From assembly GCA_017889625.1 (NCBI GenBank), contig JAGGAD010000017.1:24790-88789 (forward strand): DNA of 64,000 bases, in the 5' to 3' direction. The stretch comes from Bacillota bacterium (GTDB lineage: Bacteria > Bacillota > Negativicutes > Sporomusales > CTSoil-080). A program made the position numbers and the translations under genes. Under the pieces are notes generated by a model. That model had not been told where the DNA came from. It saw nothing but the letters and a program-made list of their open reading frames with translations, and did no database searches. Position 1 is the first letter of the stretch; every line of letters starts with the position of its first letter. This document shows, one piece after another, positions 26,312 to 35,467 of this stretch.

Positions 26312-27073
26312 TTACTTTACAATGTCTTCGCCAAACCATTGCTGAGAAATTTTTGCCGAGGTTCCGTCTTGCTTCATCTCATCCAACGCTTTTTGCAGTT
26401 TAGCTAACAGTTCTTTGTCGTCTTTGCGCATCCCTACGCCATATTCTTCCGAGCCAAAGTATTCAGTAAGAATAACATATTCACCCGGTTTCTTAGCTAT
26501 GTAGTAACGGCCTACGATCTCATCTACAACAACGGCATCCAGACGTCCTGTTTTCAAGTCCATCAAGGCAGCTACATTATCACCAAATTTTTTAAGTTCT
26601 TTAAAGGATTTGGTGGTAGTTTCATCTTTTTCTAGGGCTTCAATACTGCTGCTGCCGTCCTGTACACCAACCACCTTGCCGGCCAGATCAGCTTTGGTCT
26701 TGATCGCCGAATCGGCAGCTACAACGATAATTTGACGATTTTCCATATACGGATTGGTGAATAAAATATTTTCCTTACGCTTTTCCGTAATTGTAAGTCC
26801 ATTCCACAGTACGTCTACTCGCTTACCGCTAAGTTCGGCTTCTTTACTGTTCCAGTCAATGGGCTTAAATTCGACTTCCATTCCCAATCTCTTAGCGGCT
26901 TCTTTAGCCATATCTACATCAAAACCTACAATATTGTTCTTATCATCGCGAAAACCCATAGGCGGAAAATTGTCATCAAGGCCCACCACAATTTTTTTCT
27001 GGTTGGTTCCACATCCAGCTACCAATACACTTGCCAGCAATACAAGCAACATGACGGTTATTAATTTTTTCAC
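26312..27073 (-). CDS. Amino acid ABC transporter substrate-binding lipoprotein
   Basis: A 253-residue family 3 solute-binding protein. A GTG start at 27073, 8 nt after GGAGG, leads a lipoprotein signal with lipobox LVAGC. The mature part shows NFPPMGFRDD, GFDVDMAKEAAKRLG and VGVQDGSSS, typical of polar or cystine/glutamine binders. First gene of the importer operon. The exact amino acid cannot be decided from sequence. Confidence 0.93.
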   Translation of the reverse strand: MKKLITVMLLVLLASVLVAGCGTNQKKIVVGLDDNFPPMGFRDDKNNIVGFDVDMAKEAAKRLGMEVEFKPIDWNSKEAELSGKRVDVLWNGLTITEKRKENILFTNPYMENRQIIVVAADSAIKTKADLAGKVVGVQDGSSSIEALEKDETTTKSFKELKKFGDNVAALMDLKTGRLDAVVVDEIVGRYYIAKKPGEYVILTEYFGSEEYGVGMRKDDKELLAKLQKALDEMKQDGTSAKISQQWFGEDIVK

Positions 27074-27099
27074 GCTTTACGCCTCCACTCTCCCTATAA

Positions 27100-27540
27100 T
27101 CTATTTCTATTTTACTTTAATATATTAAAGTTTGGAAGCGATAAAAAATGTCATTTTGAAAAACGGCTTGACCTCCTTACTATAAATCTTGCATTTACAG
27201 CGTCAATCACACTATTTTATTCTTTTAGTAAAGACAAATCCGTACGCAGTTACTTACTCCATCGCCAGAAGTCCATTATAATATTTTGTCGGGGATTGCA
27301 CTAAATTTATGGTAATGTAGTAATTGAAATAAATCTAATGGGCTGTATGAATAAAGGAAATGTTTCATACTTGCTCAAGGTCTAAACTAAATACAAAGCC
27401 AGTAACTATTCACTAGGTTGCTGGGTTTCATAAAAATTTACTTTAGAGCGTGGCATTTTAATACTGTAATGTAGTATAATACTAGGCATAGATTTTTGTC
27501 GACAGTTTCATGGATGCTGTTAATTTTAAAAGAATGTTGA
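27100..27540. other. Intergenic region before purB
   Basis: No gene seen. A TATAAT at 27474-27479 with TGGCAT 18 bp upstream is a plausible purB promoter. A CCAGTAAC/GTTGCTGG hairpin lies near 27403-27428. I see no purine riboswitch core. Confidence 0.4.
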
Positions 27541-27549
27541 GGAATAAAT

Positions 27550-28908
27550 ATGAGTATTAAATCACTTACACCACTGGAAGGGCGGTATGGAGCCATTACC
27601 CAGCCTTTGGGCAACTATTTTTCGGAATGGGCTTTAATAAAATACCGTATTCATGTCGAAGTGGAGTGGCTCATTGCCATGGCCGGCAATCCTGCTTTTG
27701 CTGAAATCCGCCAATTCACTCCAGACGAAATTGTTTTTTTGCGCAACATTGTCAAAAATTTTGATGAAACGGCCGCGCTAAAGATTAAGGAAATTGAACG
27801 CACTACCAATCACGATGTAAAGGCGGTAGAATATTTTCTTCGTGAAACCCTAGGAAGCATATCACTGGCTGATGTACTGGAGTTTATCCATTTCTCCTGT
27901 ACTTCAGAGGATATTAACAATCTTTCCTATGCGCTAATGCTTAAGCACGGCATCGAAGATGTTTGGTTACCGGCAGCCGAAACCCTGGTTCAGACCGTTA
28001 CGGCTATGGCGAAAGAAGATCAAGCTATCCCGATGCTGGCCCACACCCATGGACAAGCAGCCTCACCGACAACGGTAGGCAAGGAACTGGCCGTGTTTGT
28101 CTACCGTTGGAACCGCCAGGTAAAACAAATTCGTTCCCAGGAATATCTGGGTAAATTCAACGGTGCCGTCGGCAACTTCAATGCGCACAGTATTGCCTAT
28201 CCGGAAGTAGACTGGGAAACGGTTTCCCGTTCTTTTGTCGAAGGCTTGGGATTGACATACAATCCGCTGACAACTCAGATTGAATCCCATGACTATGTGG
28301 CAGAGTCATTCCATGCTCTTACGCGGTTTAACAATATTCTGTTGGATTTTGACCGTGACATGTGGCTTTATATTTCGCTTGGCTACTTTAAGCAAAAAGC
28401 GATTGCTGGTGAAGTTGGCTCGTCTACCATGCCGCATAAAGTAAATCCGATTGACTTTGAAAACTCAGAGGCAAACCTAGGTATGAGCAACGCCGTGCTT
28501 GACCATCTGGCCAACAAGCTGCCTATCTCCCGTTTGCAACGTGACCTTAGCGACTCTTCGGCGCAACGCAATATTGGCACAGGTATCGCCCATTCACATA
28601 TTGCCATTACTTATACTTTAAAAGGTCTTAGAAAAACAGTAGTTAATGAAGAGACCCTTGCCGCCAATCTGAACCATGCTTGGGAAGTTCTGTCCGAAGC
28701 AGTACAAACGGTGATGCGCAAACACGGCCATGCCAATTCCTATGATAAGCTGAAAGCCATTACTCGCGGCAAAGGCATCAGCGAAGAAGACATCAAAGCT
28801 TTTATCGAAAGTGTAGAATTGCCAGCAGCAGACAAAAAACGCCTGTTGGCCTTAACCCCGTCACAGTATGTCGGTGTGGCCGCTTCCTTGATAAAACATA
28901 TACAGTAA
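27550..28908 (+). CDS. purB: Adenylosuccinate lyase
   Basis: A 452-residue fumarase-superfamily enzyme of purine synthesis, acting on SAICAR and adenylosuccinate. The N-terminal LTPLEGRYG, middle HTHGQAASPTTVGKEL and signature SSTMPHKVNPIDFENSE are diagnostic of the longer, E. coli-type PurB. The flexible loop Ser pair lies just before MPHKVNP. It is a single gene with its own promoter and a strong terminator. Confidence 0.96.
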   Translation: MSIKSLTPLEGRYGAITQPLGNYFSEWALIKYRIHVEVEWLIAMAGNPAFAEIRQFTPDEIVFLRNIVKNFDETAALKIKEIERTTNHDVKAVEYFLRETLGSISLADVLEFIHFSCTSEDINNLSYALMLKHGIEDVWLPAAETLVQTVTAMAKEDQAIPMLAHTHGQAASPTTVGKELAVFVYRWNRQVKQIRSQEYLGKFNGAVGNFNAHSIAYPEVDWETVSRSFVEGLGLTYNPLTTQIESHDYVAESFHALTRFNNILLDFDRDMWLYISLGYFKQKAIAGEVGSSTMPHKVNPIDFENSEANLGMSNAVLDHLANKLPISRLQRDLSDSSAQRNIGTGIAHSHIAITYTLKGLRKTVVNEETLAANLNHAWEVLSEAVQTVMRKHGHANSYDKLKAITRGKGISEEDIKAFIESVELPAADKKRLLALTPSQYVGVAASLIKHIQ

Positions 28909-28933
28909 AGCAAACTGTTACCGTCGTTTTTTT

Positions 28934-28973
28934 ATAAGAGACAGGTCCTAAAATTAAAGGACCTGTCTCTTAT
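28934..28973 (+). terminator. purB terminator
   Basis: A perfect 16-bp stem starting ATAAGAGACAGGTCC, preceded by T's and followed by TTATTATCATT. Confidence 0.85.
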
Positions 28974-29002
28974 TATCATTAAGCCCAGTCGTTATTCAAC
29001 AA

Positions 29003-29043
29003 TTAAACCGTCTGCGGCAAACAACTAGTCGCAGACGGTTTAA
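29003..29043 (-). terminator. Terminator of the 4-hydroxybutyrate dehydrogenase unit
   Basis: TTAAACCGTCTGCG pairs perfectly with its complement at 29030-29043, 16 nt past the stop of the minus-strand gene. Confidence 0.8.
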
Positions 29044-29059
29044 CTTTGTAGCTTATTTA

Positions 29060-30175
29060 CTAATATAATTGGTTATAGATTTCGAAAACCATATCTTTAG
29101 TTAGTTCCGTATAATTATTAGCCATTAATCGGCCTTGTTTTTTCATTACACTTTCCGTAAAAGAACGAAGTTCTTCTTTACTCACACCATATTCGTGCAG
29201 TGGCTTTTTCTGCAGAATTTGATTGAGTAACTTTTCCAGCTCATCATATACTTGCTCTTGCTTACAATCAAGGATTATTGTTAACAGGCTATTTAATTTT
29301 TCGATTTTTCCCATAGGCTTTAATTTCAGATATGTTTTAAAAACGCCAGTAAATATCACATAATTGGCTTCACCATGCGGCACATGATACACTGCACCCA
29401 GCGGATAACTCATCGCGTGTACCGCCCCGCACCCGGCATTGCCAAAGGCAATGCCGGCATAGGTACTGGCAATTAAGAAATCATTCAGCAGCGATTTTCT
29501 GACTACTTCGCCCCCCCGCACTACTTTCTGGTAGCCGGAAAGAATCATTTCAATGGCCTGTACCGAAAAGACTTCGCTAATCAGAGAAGCTTTTGGTGAC
29601 AAATAAGATTCCATCGCATGGACCAACGCATCAATCGAACTTGTTGCAAAAAATCTAAACGGCAAATCAGCAAGTAGTTCTGGTATCAATACGGCTTTAT
29701 CGGCAAATAATTCTGGCACAGAGAGCCCCATTTTGGTATGACGGGCTTTAATTTCCAAGATCGAGATATTTGTCACTTCACTGCCAGTGCCGCAAGTCGT
29801 AGGAAGAATAAGCAATTCTTTGGCTTTTACAGCCGGTATTACATGATCAAATAAATCTACTACCGGTGAGACCGTCGCTAAAGCAAATAATTTAGCCATA
29901 TCAATAATTGTACCGCCGCCTACAGCCACTACCCTGTTATACTGAATATCTTTAATATCACGGTAGATGGCTTCCACCATTTCATCACTTGGTTCACCTT
30001 GGCCATATTTACGGATAAAAACTACCTCAGCACCTTTTACCAAGTCCTTGAAATAAGCCGTGTACGTATGCTCGCTGGTAATAATTAAATCACCCGCACC
30101 AATCCCCAGCGTTTCTACAAACTCTCTACAGGTTTCAACTAACACAATATCCGGCACTAAACTAAATTGTTTCAT
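29060..30175 (-). CDS. 4-hydroxybutyrate dehydrogenase (iron-containing alcohol dehydrogenase family)
   Basis: A 371-residue group III dehydrogenase that interconverts succinate semialdehyde and 4-hydroxybutyrate with NADH. It aligns throughout with the recalled Clostridium kluyveri enzyme: VAVGGGTIIDMAKL (nucleotide site), LPTTCGTGSEVTN, then the metal ligands in SSIDALVHAMESY and YHVPHGEANY. AGGAG precedes the start. It directly follows the aminotransferase gene (12 nt), so the pair turns GABA into 4-hydroxybutyrate. Confidence 0.93.
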   Translation of the reverse strand: MKQFSLVPDIVLVETCREFVETLGIGAGDLIITSEHTYTAYFKDLVKGAEVVFIRKYGQGEPSDEMVEAIYRDIKDIQYNRVVAVGGGTIIDMAKLFALATVSPVVDLFDHVIPAVKAKELLILPTTCGTGSEVTNISILEIKARHTKMGLSVPELFADKAVLIPELLADLPFRFFATSSIDALVHAMESYLSPKASLISEVFSVQAIEMILSGYQKVVRGGEVVRKSLLNDFLIASTYAGIAFGNAGCGAVHAMSYPLGAVYHVPHGEANYVIFTGVFKTYLKLKPMGKIEKLNSLLTIILDCKQEQVYDELEKLLNQILQKKPLHEYGVSKEELRSFTESVMKKQGRLMANNYTELTKDMVFEIYNQLY

Positions 30176-30187
30176 CTAAGATTACTC

Positions 30188-31540
30188 CTACATGCAACTT
30201 TTAATTGCATTTTCTAAGATTGTAAGCCCCGCATCGACTTGAGCATCTGTAATGACCAGCGGCGCTAAGAACCGCAGCACATTCTTATAAACACCGGCAT
30301 TTTCAATAATTAGGCCATGCTGCGCACAATACTGGACCACTTTGTCCACTAATTCGTCATTGGGCGCTTTGGTGGTCTGGTCTTTTACCAGTTCAAGGCC
30401 GATCATGGCGCCAAGCCCGCGCACATCGCCGATGACAGGATATTTTTTCTTCCAGGATTCATAAGTTGCCGTCACTTTTTTACCAATTTCTTGAGACCGC
30501 TCGGCCAGGTGATCTCTTTCCATAAGTTCGATAGTTTTAAGCGCCGCGGCACAGGACAAGGCATTGCCGCCAAATGTACCGCCAATAACCCCCGGGGTAA
30601 CGCCGTCCATAATTTCACTGCTGGCAATTACGGCGCTGATCGGCAGCCCTGCCGCGATAGACTTTGCCGCAGCGATAATGTCCGGTTCACAGCCGGCTTC
30701 TTGCCAATATTCCGAGGCAAACATTTTACCGGTCCGGCAAAAGCCGGTTTGGACTTCATCAGCAATCAACAAAATTCCATGCTTATCACAAATTGCCCGC
30801 AACGCCTTTACCCATTCGATAGGCGCCGGAATAAATCCGCCTTCGCCTTGAAGCGGTTCTAATACCATAGCCGCAATCTGATCGGCCGGCGAACATTCTT
30901 CAAATATTTTATAAACCGAATTGATACAGAAATCAAGGGCCTGTTTTTCGGTCATACCTTCCGGCTTTCGATAAAGATAAGGGTACTCGGCCCGATAGAT
31001 GCCATCCGGGAATGGTCCCATCCCAATGGCATAGGCTTTCTTGGACGTCATTGCCATAGTAAGCATTGTTCGGCCATGAAAAGCTCCGGAGAATACAATA
31101 ATATTTGGTCTCTTAGTATATGACTTGGCAATCTTTACGGCATTTTCATCGGCTTCTGCGCCACTATTTGCCAAGAAAGTTTTTTTCTTGCCCCCTCTTA
31201 CCGGTACTATAGCATTTAGTTTTTCCGCCAATTGTACATATCCTTGATGGGTGACAATATTAAACATACCGTGAAAATATTTTTCCGTCTGTTCTTTTAC
31301 CGCTTCGATGATTTCTGGTTGACTGTATCCGATATTTAAAACCCCAACTCCACCTACCCAATCAAGAAAGCAGTTTCCGTCTACGTCCTCCAGCATCGCC
31401 CCTTCGCCACGGGCAATAGCAACCGGATATGCACAACGCACAGCCGAGGAAGTGGCGTCTGCCCGGCGAGTAATCAATTCTTGCGCCTTGGGCCCCGGCA
31501 AGGTCTCGGTAATAATCTTAGGTAATGCATCTCTTAGCAT
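30188..31540 (-). CDS. gabT: 4-aminobutyrate aminotransferase-type class III aminotransferase
   Basis: A 450-residue PLP enzyme. The cofactor Lys is in IIAAAKSIAAGLP, preceded by the ADEVQTGFCRTG signature of class III aminotransferases and by LANSGAEADENAVKIA, the PLP phosphate loop. Closest recalled family is GABA:2-oxoglutarate aminotransferase. Context with 4-hydroxybutyrate dehydrogenase supports GABA as substrate: the product, succinate semialdehyde, is the next enzyme's substrate. GGGGG precedes the start at 31540. Confidence 0.92.
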   Translation of the reverse strand: MLRDALPKIITETLPGPKAQELITRRADATSSAVRCAYPVAIARGEGAMLEDVDGNCFLDWVGGVGVLNIGYSQPEIIEAVKEQTEKYFHGMFNIVTHQGYVQLAEKLNAIVPVRGGKKKTFLANSGAEADENAVKIAKSYTKRPNIIVFSGAFHGRTMLTMAMTSKKAYAIGMGPFPDGIYRAEYPYLYRKPEGMTEKQALDFCINSVYKIFEECSPADQIAAMVLEPLQGEGGFIPAPIEWVKALRAICDKHGILLIADEVQTGFCRTGKMFASEYWQEAGCEPDIIAAAKSIAAGLPISAVIASSEIMDGVTPGVIGGTFGGNALSCAAALKTIELMERDHLAERSQEIGKKVTATYESWKKKYPVIGDVRGLGAMIGLELVKDQTTKAPNDELVDKVVQYCAQHGLIIENAGVYKNVLRFLAPLVITDAQVDAGLTILENAIKSCM

Positions 31541-31579
31541 ATCAATTCCCCCATTCGTATATAAAACGGTTATATATAC

Positions 31580-32506
31580 TTAATAAATTTTTAATACCTC
31601 TAACATTTTTCTATCTCGTTCATTAATTTCTTCTAACGCTTCTGTTTCAGTATAATGATAGAATCCCTGGCCAGATTTTACACCGTAACATTTTTTTGCA
31701 ATCATATCTTCCAATAAACTATTTTTTTCATTACTGTTGCACAGATCGGGATAAAGATATTTAGCAACATTGTTAAAAACTTCTATCCCACCCAAATCTA
31801 CAATTTTAAATGGCCCCGAACAAGAATAACGAATTCCGTTACCATATTTTAAGGTACGATCAATATCTTCTGGTGTCGCCACACCGTTCTCAACAAGATA
31901 ACTTGCTTCCCGTAACAAGGCAAATTGCAGACGATTGGAAATAAACCCTTTTATATCTTTTTTTAGAACAACCGGCTCTTTATTAACACTCTTCAAAACA
32001 GCTAGTAACGTGTCAATAATCGCATTACTTGTGGTTTTACTTCTTACCACTTCAACTAACGGTATGATATGCGGCGGATTTAACCAGTGCGTTCCACAAA
32101 ACCGTTCTGAATGAGTTATATGTTTTCCCAGTTCGTTAATTGAAATCGCTGAAGTATTTGTCGTTACTATTGACTCGGCTGGCAGCACTTCTGACAGCAT
32201 CTGTAAAAATTCAATCTTACTCTCTAATACTTCCGGAATTGACTCAATTACTAAGTCAGCATTTTTAAAACAATTACTATCCATTGTGTAAATAATACTG
32301 TTTTGTATTTTTTCCGACTCTTTTGTCGTTACTATCCCATTTTTTATTGCGATATCTTGGCAATCGACTATAATTTTTCTTGCACGTTGAAAGCTTGCTT
32401 CTCTCGGCGCATATAAAACAGTATGATAGTTAAATTGGGCAAAGGTTTGAGCAATAGAGGCACCCATAAGCCCGGCACCCGCAATGACAACATTTTTAAT
32501 ATCTAT
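31580..32506 (-). CDS. 3-hydroxyacyl-CoA dehydrogenase
   Basis: NAD-dependent 3-hydroxybutyryl/acyl-CoA dehydrogenase of about 308 residues. The Rossmann motif AGAGLMGASIA at the N-terminus is only complete if translation starts upstream of the ATG at 32467. The reading frame has no ATG, GTG or TTG before that motif. An ATA at 32506, 9 nt behind AAAGGAG, is the best-placed start. NTSAISINELG and GTHWLNPPHIIPLVEVV carry the catalytic Ser/His region, and PVVLKKDIKGFISNRLQFAL the C-terminal family motif. It is cotranscribed with gabT and the 4-hydroxybutyrate dehydrogenase gene. Confidence 0.88.
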   Translation of the reverse strand: MDIKNVVIAGAGLMGASIAQTFAQFNYHTVLYAPREASFQRARKIIVDCQDIAIKNGIVTTKESEKIQNSIIYTMDSNCFKNADLVIESIPEVLESKIEFLQMLSEVLPAESIVTTNTSAISINELGKHITHSERFCGTHWLNPPHIIPLVEVVRSKTTSNAIIDTLLAVLKSVNKEPVVLKKDIKGFISNRLQFALLREASYLVENGVATPEDIDRTLKYGNGIRYSCSGPFKIVDLGGIEVFNNVAKYLYPDLCNSNEKNSLLEDMIAKKCYGVKSGQGFYHYTETEALEEINERDRKMLEVLKIY

Positions 32507-32550
32507 TTTAATCTTCTCCTTTCCCCCAAGTTCAAAAACACAGATTGTTA

Positions 32551-33321
32551 TTATACAAGCGCACCCGCTGCTTTTTGCAAATATTTTTGGGCCAACCGTG
32601 CAAATTTCCCCAGATTTTCATTAGTATCTCCGGGATACCCTTGTTGGTACAAGTCAGCAAGCCTGGTGAAATACTCTTTACACGGTCTTAATTCCGCAAC
32701 TCGCATCAGTTGGCCTAACTTAAAGGAGTATGCTTCTTTTATTTCACGTACATATGCAAAGTCTTCAAAATTGCCTTCAAACATGGCAAATAGCTCAAAA
32801 ATAGCTTGTTCACAATGCCGGTCATACGCTTCACGAAAATATGTTTCTGCTGTTTTTTTATCTGCTTTTACCCCACCTTTTCCCGATTTATAATATAAAC
32901 CCAGTTCATAAATGGCCTGCGGCTGTTCTTCTTTTGCCTGGTTAAAATACGCCAGCCCTTTTACCTCATCGATTTGTGTTCCAAATCCATAGGTATAGCT
33001 CATACCAAGCCGGTACTTTACCGCTGTTTCGTATCCACCATCATCGTGAGCTAACACGGTTTGAAATAATCGCTCTTCAATTTTACAATCAGACGAAATA
33101 CCTAAACTATACCGCATACAATAAGCCAACTGATATATGGCCGGAATATACTGTTCATCTGCTGCTTTTTTATACCAAGCAACCGCTTCTATATAGTCTT
33201 TCAGTGCATATTGATATTGCGCATAAGCAAAAAACGCTTTTTTGTCAGTTAGCTGCTTATTTTCCCAATATAAGGTTTCGCTTAACGCCTTCTCGTGTTC
33301 AATATCGGTGTAGGTACTCAT
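32551..33321 (-). CDS. Sel1-like repeat protein
   Basis: A 256-residue cytoplasmic protein built of Sel1/TPR-like repeats: AVAWYKKAADEQYIPAIYQLAYCM, then GLAYFNQAKEEQPQAIYELGLYY, then AETYFREAYDRHCEQAIFELF. Such proteins are usually interaction scaffolds; no catalytic motif is seen. The start at 33321 follows AAAGGGG by 8 nt. It lies between the QueG-like gene (11-nt gap) and the 3-hydroxyacyl-CoA dehydrogenase gene (44-nt gap), so it belongs to the same operon. Confidence 0.8.
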   Translation of the reverse strand: MSTYTDIEHEKALSETLYWENKQLTDKKAFFAYAQYQYALKDYIEAVAWYKKAADEQYIPAIYQLAYCMRYSLGISSDCKIEERLFQTVLAHDDGGYETAVKYRLGMSYTYGFGTQIDEVKGLAYFNQAKEEQPQAIYELGLYYKSGKGGVKADKKTAETYFREAYDRHCEQAIFELFAMFEGNFEDFAYVREIKEAYSFKLGQLMRVAELRPCKEYFTRLADLYQQGYPGDTNENLGKFARLAQKYLQKAAGALV

Positions 33322-33332
33322 GATATTCCCCT

Positions 33333-34073
33333 TTAACAAAATCCTTTAGCCGCGCAGGGCCCCGAACTGCACATAGCACACCCCTGCTGCAAATCATGAA
33401 TATTTTTTCCATCCAAATAAGCATTACAGCGAAACCTATCAAAAGTAGTTTCCGTCAATGCGCCTGTTGGGCATTTTTCAACACACACTTTACATTTTCC
33501 CGTCTTATAATAAAGACAATACGAGGTTTCCGGTCTTTGAGTAGGCGGAATATCGGCATCAATAATTATACTGCCCAGCCTTCCGGCGGTCCCACTTGGC
33601 GTAATTATAAGATGATTTAGACCGAAAGTGCCAATACCGGCAATTACCGCCGAAGCCTTGTGCGACCATTTCGTCGTTAATTCAATAGGATCAAAGTTGC
33701 ATGTGGGCGGTTCATGTTCCGCCCTTATTCCTCTATCCTGTAATTTGGCTCTTAGCCGGCACCCAATTCTTTCTAAAAGAGCATTGGTAATGGTATAATT
33801 ATCCGACCACTCTTGTACAATTACGTTTTTCCCCTGAATCTTTTGAATGATCGAAAGGGAATACGGTATAAAGTACACAACAACAGTTTTCGCCGTCGGC
33901 AGTATCTCATTAGGATGAAGCTGTTTTGTTTTAAGAATATCGCTAAGTTTAGCATAGAGCGGGTCTTGCGCACTCGCATACCCGATTATAGCTTCACGAT
34001 ACCGGAAGCTTTCCTTATGCTGCATTACTTCTTCTTGGACAATTGTTTCAATGATGGTTGATAATCCGTCCAC
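33333..34073 (-). CDS. QueG-like 4Fe-4S protein
   Basis: A 246-residue protein related to the ferredoxin-type half of epoxyqueuosine reductase. A GTG start follows AAAGGAGG by 6 nt. The C-terminus has a ferredoxin-like Cys cluster, CKVCVEKCPTGAL, with further Cys residues in CAMCSSGPC and FC at the very end. The HEAT-like C-terminal domain of true QueG is absent, so tRNA modification is doubtful. Electron transfer or a corrinoid-type reaction for the local pathway is possible but unproven. Confidence 0.78.
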   Translation of the reverse strand: MDGLSTIIETIVQEEVMQHKESFRYREAIIGYASAQDPLYAKLSDILKTKQLHPNEILPTAKTVVVYFIPYSLSIIQKIQGKNVIVQEWSDNYTITNALLERIGCRLRAKLQDRGIRAEHEPPTCNFDPIELTTKWSHKASAVIAGIGTFGLNHLIITPSGTAGRLGSIIIDADIPPTQRPETSYCLYYKTGKCKVCVEKCPTGALTETTFDRFRCNAYLDGKNIHDLQQGCAMCSSGPCAAKGFC

Positions 34074-34105
34074 ACCAATCCTCCTTTCTGCCTTAACCGT
34101 AAAAA

Positions 34106-35305
34106 CTAGCCGTTAAACACTTCTAAAGCCTGCACAAAATCGGCAATTAAATCCTCCCCATCTTCAATACCTACGGAAATCCGCATAAGACCATAGGAAA
34201 TCCCCATTTTTTTAAGTTCTTCCTGTGGAACATGATGATGCGAAGAATGCAACGGATGGGAAAGAGTAGTTCTAATACCGCCCAAAGTAGGCGCATAGTG
34301 CGCTAAGTGCAATCTGTCCATAAATTGATTAATTTTTTTCGCATCATTCGGCATTTCAAAACTCAGCATCCCGGTCATACTCTCATTATCTTTAAATAAT
34401 TTTTCCGCCAAAACGTGCTGAGGATGACTTTCCAGCGAAGGATGATTTACATGCAGTACGGCCGGGTGGTCATTCAGCACCTTAGCCAGCAAAGCGGCAT
34501 TTTTCATTTGTTTTCTGACCCGTAAATCCATCGTATGGATACCCCGATAAACCATCCAGGCACTAAATGGACAGCCGGATGTTCCCGTAAGCATTCTAAT
34601 TGTATGTATCTTATTATAAATTTCTTCATCATTTACGGTAATCGATCCTGCCAAGGCATCGCTGTGCCCGTTAATATATTTGGTAAGACTATTAATAACA
34701 ATATCAGCGCCCAAGGCGATCGGTTTAATAGCAATCGGAGTAGTAAAAGTATTATCCACCATCAGCAAAGCACCGCAAGAATGAGCCAGTTTTGCCAATT
34801 CCCCAATATCCGCCAGACGGTCAGTAGGATTACTTACAACTTCCGTATAAATCATTTTTGTTTCCGGTCTAATTGCGGCTTGAACCGCCGGCAAATCACC
34901 AAAATCTACATAATCAACTTTTACACCATATTTTTGCAGCAATAAGTTAATTGCATCAAATGTTTCTCCATAAATATTCGAATTGGCAATAAAATGATCG
35001 CCTGGTTCTAACAACGAAAAATAGGTTGTAGTAATGGCTCCCATGCCCGATGAAAAAATAAGAGTATGAGTACCTCTTTCCATAAACGAAATGGCTTTTC
35101 CTAATGCATTACGATTGGGATTACGCGTACGTACATAAGTATAACCTTTTTCATCATATGTATTTTGCACATCTTCCAAATTTCCCATCGTAAAAGCTGT
35201 TGTTAAAAAAATAGGGAAAGATTCTGGCTTCAGTGAACAACCATTTAAGGTTTCACCTTCATACAACAGTTGAGTTGCTTCACTAAAATTCATTTCCTTT
35301 TTCAT
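34106..35305 (-). CDS. Cys/Met-metabolism PLP lyase (methionine gamma-lyase-like)
   Basis: A 399-residue trans-sulfuration family enzyme (cystathionine gamma-synthase / methionine gamma-lyase group). The PLP Lys is in NSLTKYINGHSDAL; TYVRTRNPNRNALGKAI and SSGMGAITTTY are the cofactor-binding loops. Its closest partner in the window is the 397-residue enzyme at 43174-44367. From sequence alone I cannot separate gamma-elimination from gamma-replacement. Context favours degradation: methionine or homocysteine analogues to 2-oxobutyrate, ammonia and a thiol. It has its own MerR-type promoter region upstream. Confidence 0.88.
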   Translation of the reverse strand: MKKEMNFSEATQLLYEGETLNGCSLKPESFPIFLTTAFTMGNLEDVQNTYDEKGYTYVRTRNPNRNALGKAISFMERGTHTLIFSSGMGAITTTYFSLLEPGDHFIANSNIYGETFDAINLLLQKYGVKVDYVDFGDLPAVQAAIRPETKMIYTEVVSNPTDRLADIGELAKLAHSCGALLMVDNTFTTPIAIKPIALGADIVINSLTKYINGHSDALAGSITVNDEEIYNKIHTIRMLTGTSGCPFSAWMVYRGIHTMDLRVRKQMKNAALLAKVLNDHPAVLHVNHPSLESHPQHVLAEKLFKDNESMTGMLSFEMPNDAKKINQFMDRLHLAHYAPTLGGIRTTLSHPLHSSHHHVPQEELKKMGISYGLMRISVGIEDGEDLIADFVQALEVFNG

Positions 35306-35340
35306 AAATACATCACCACCATATCAAATTTTAAAGAATA

Positions 35341-35400
35341 AAGTTACAACAATTGGCTAGCCAATCGGTGTAACTTCATCGTTTCTCAACCTTGGTTGAG
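35341..35400 (-). promoter_or_regulatory. Leader dyads upstream of the first PLP lyase gene
   Basis: AAGTTACA at 35341 pairs with TGTAACTT ending 35376, around an inner ATTGGCTAGCCAAT palindrome; next to it CTCAACC-TT-GGTTGAG is a 16-bp palindrome at 35385-35400. All lie between the inferred promoter and the start codon, so in the leader RNA. They could be a terminator for the MerR gene, an operator or an attenuator. Confidence 0.45.
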
Positions 35401-35403
35401 GTC

Positions 35404-35434
35404 ATTGTATAGTCTATATTTGATACAGAGTCAA
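35404..35434 (-). promoter_or_regulatory. MerR-type promoter for the first PLP lyase gene
   Basis: On the minus strand TTGACT (35429-35434) and TACAAT (35404-35409) are 19 bp apart, the long spacing typical of promoters activated by MerR proteins. An alternative -10, TATACA, gives 17 bp. The same TTGACT-19-TATAAT layout occurs at 36447-36477 on the other side of the MerR gene. Confidence 0.5.
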
Positions 35435-35467
35435 TCTTTTCTTTACACAACCTGTTACAATATCTTT

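Noticed and set aside
27074..27549. Possible purine riboswitch upstream of purB
   Set aside because: I could not find the conserved loop sequences; only a weak CCAGTAAC/GTTGCTGG hairpin is present.
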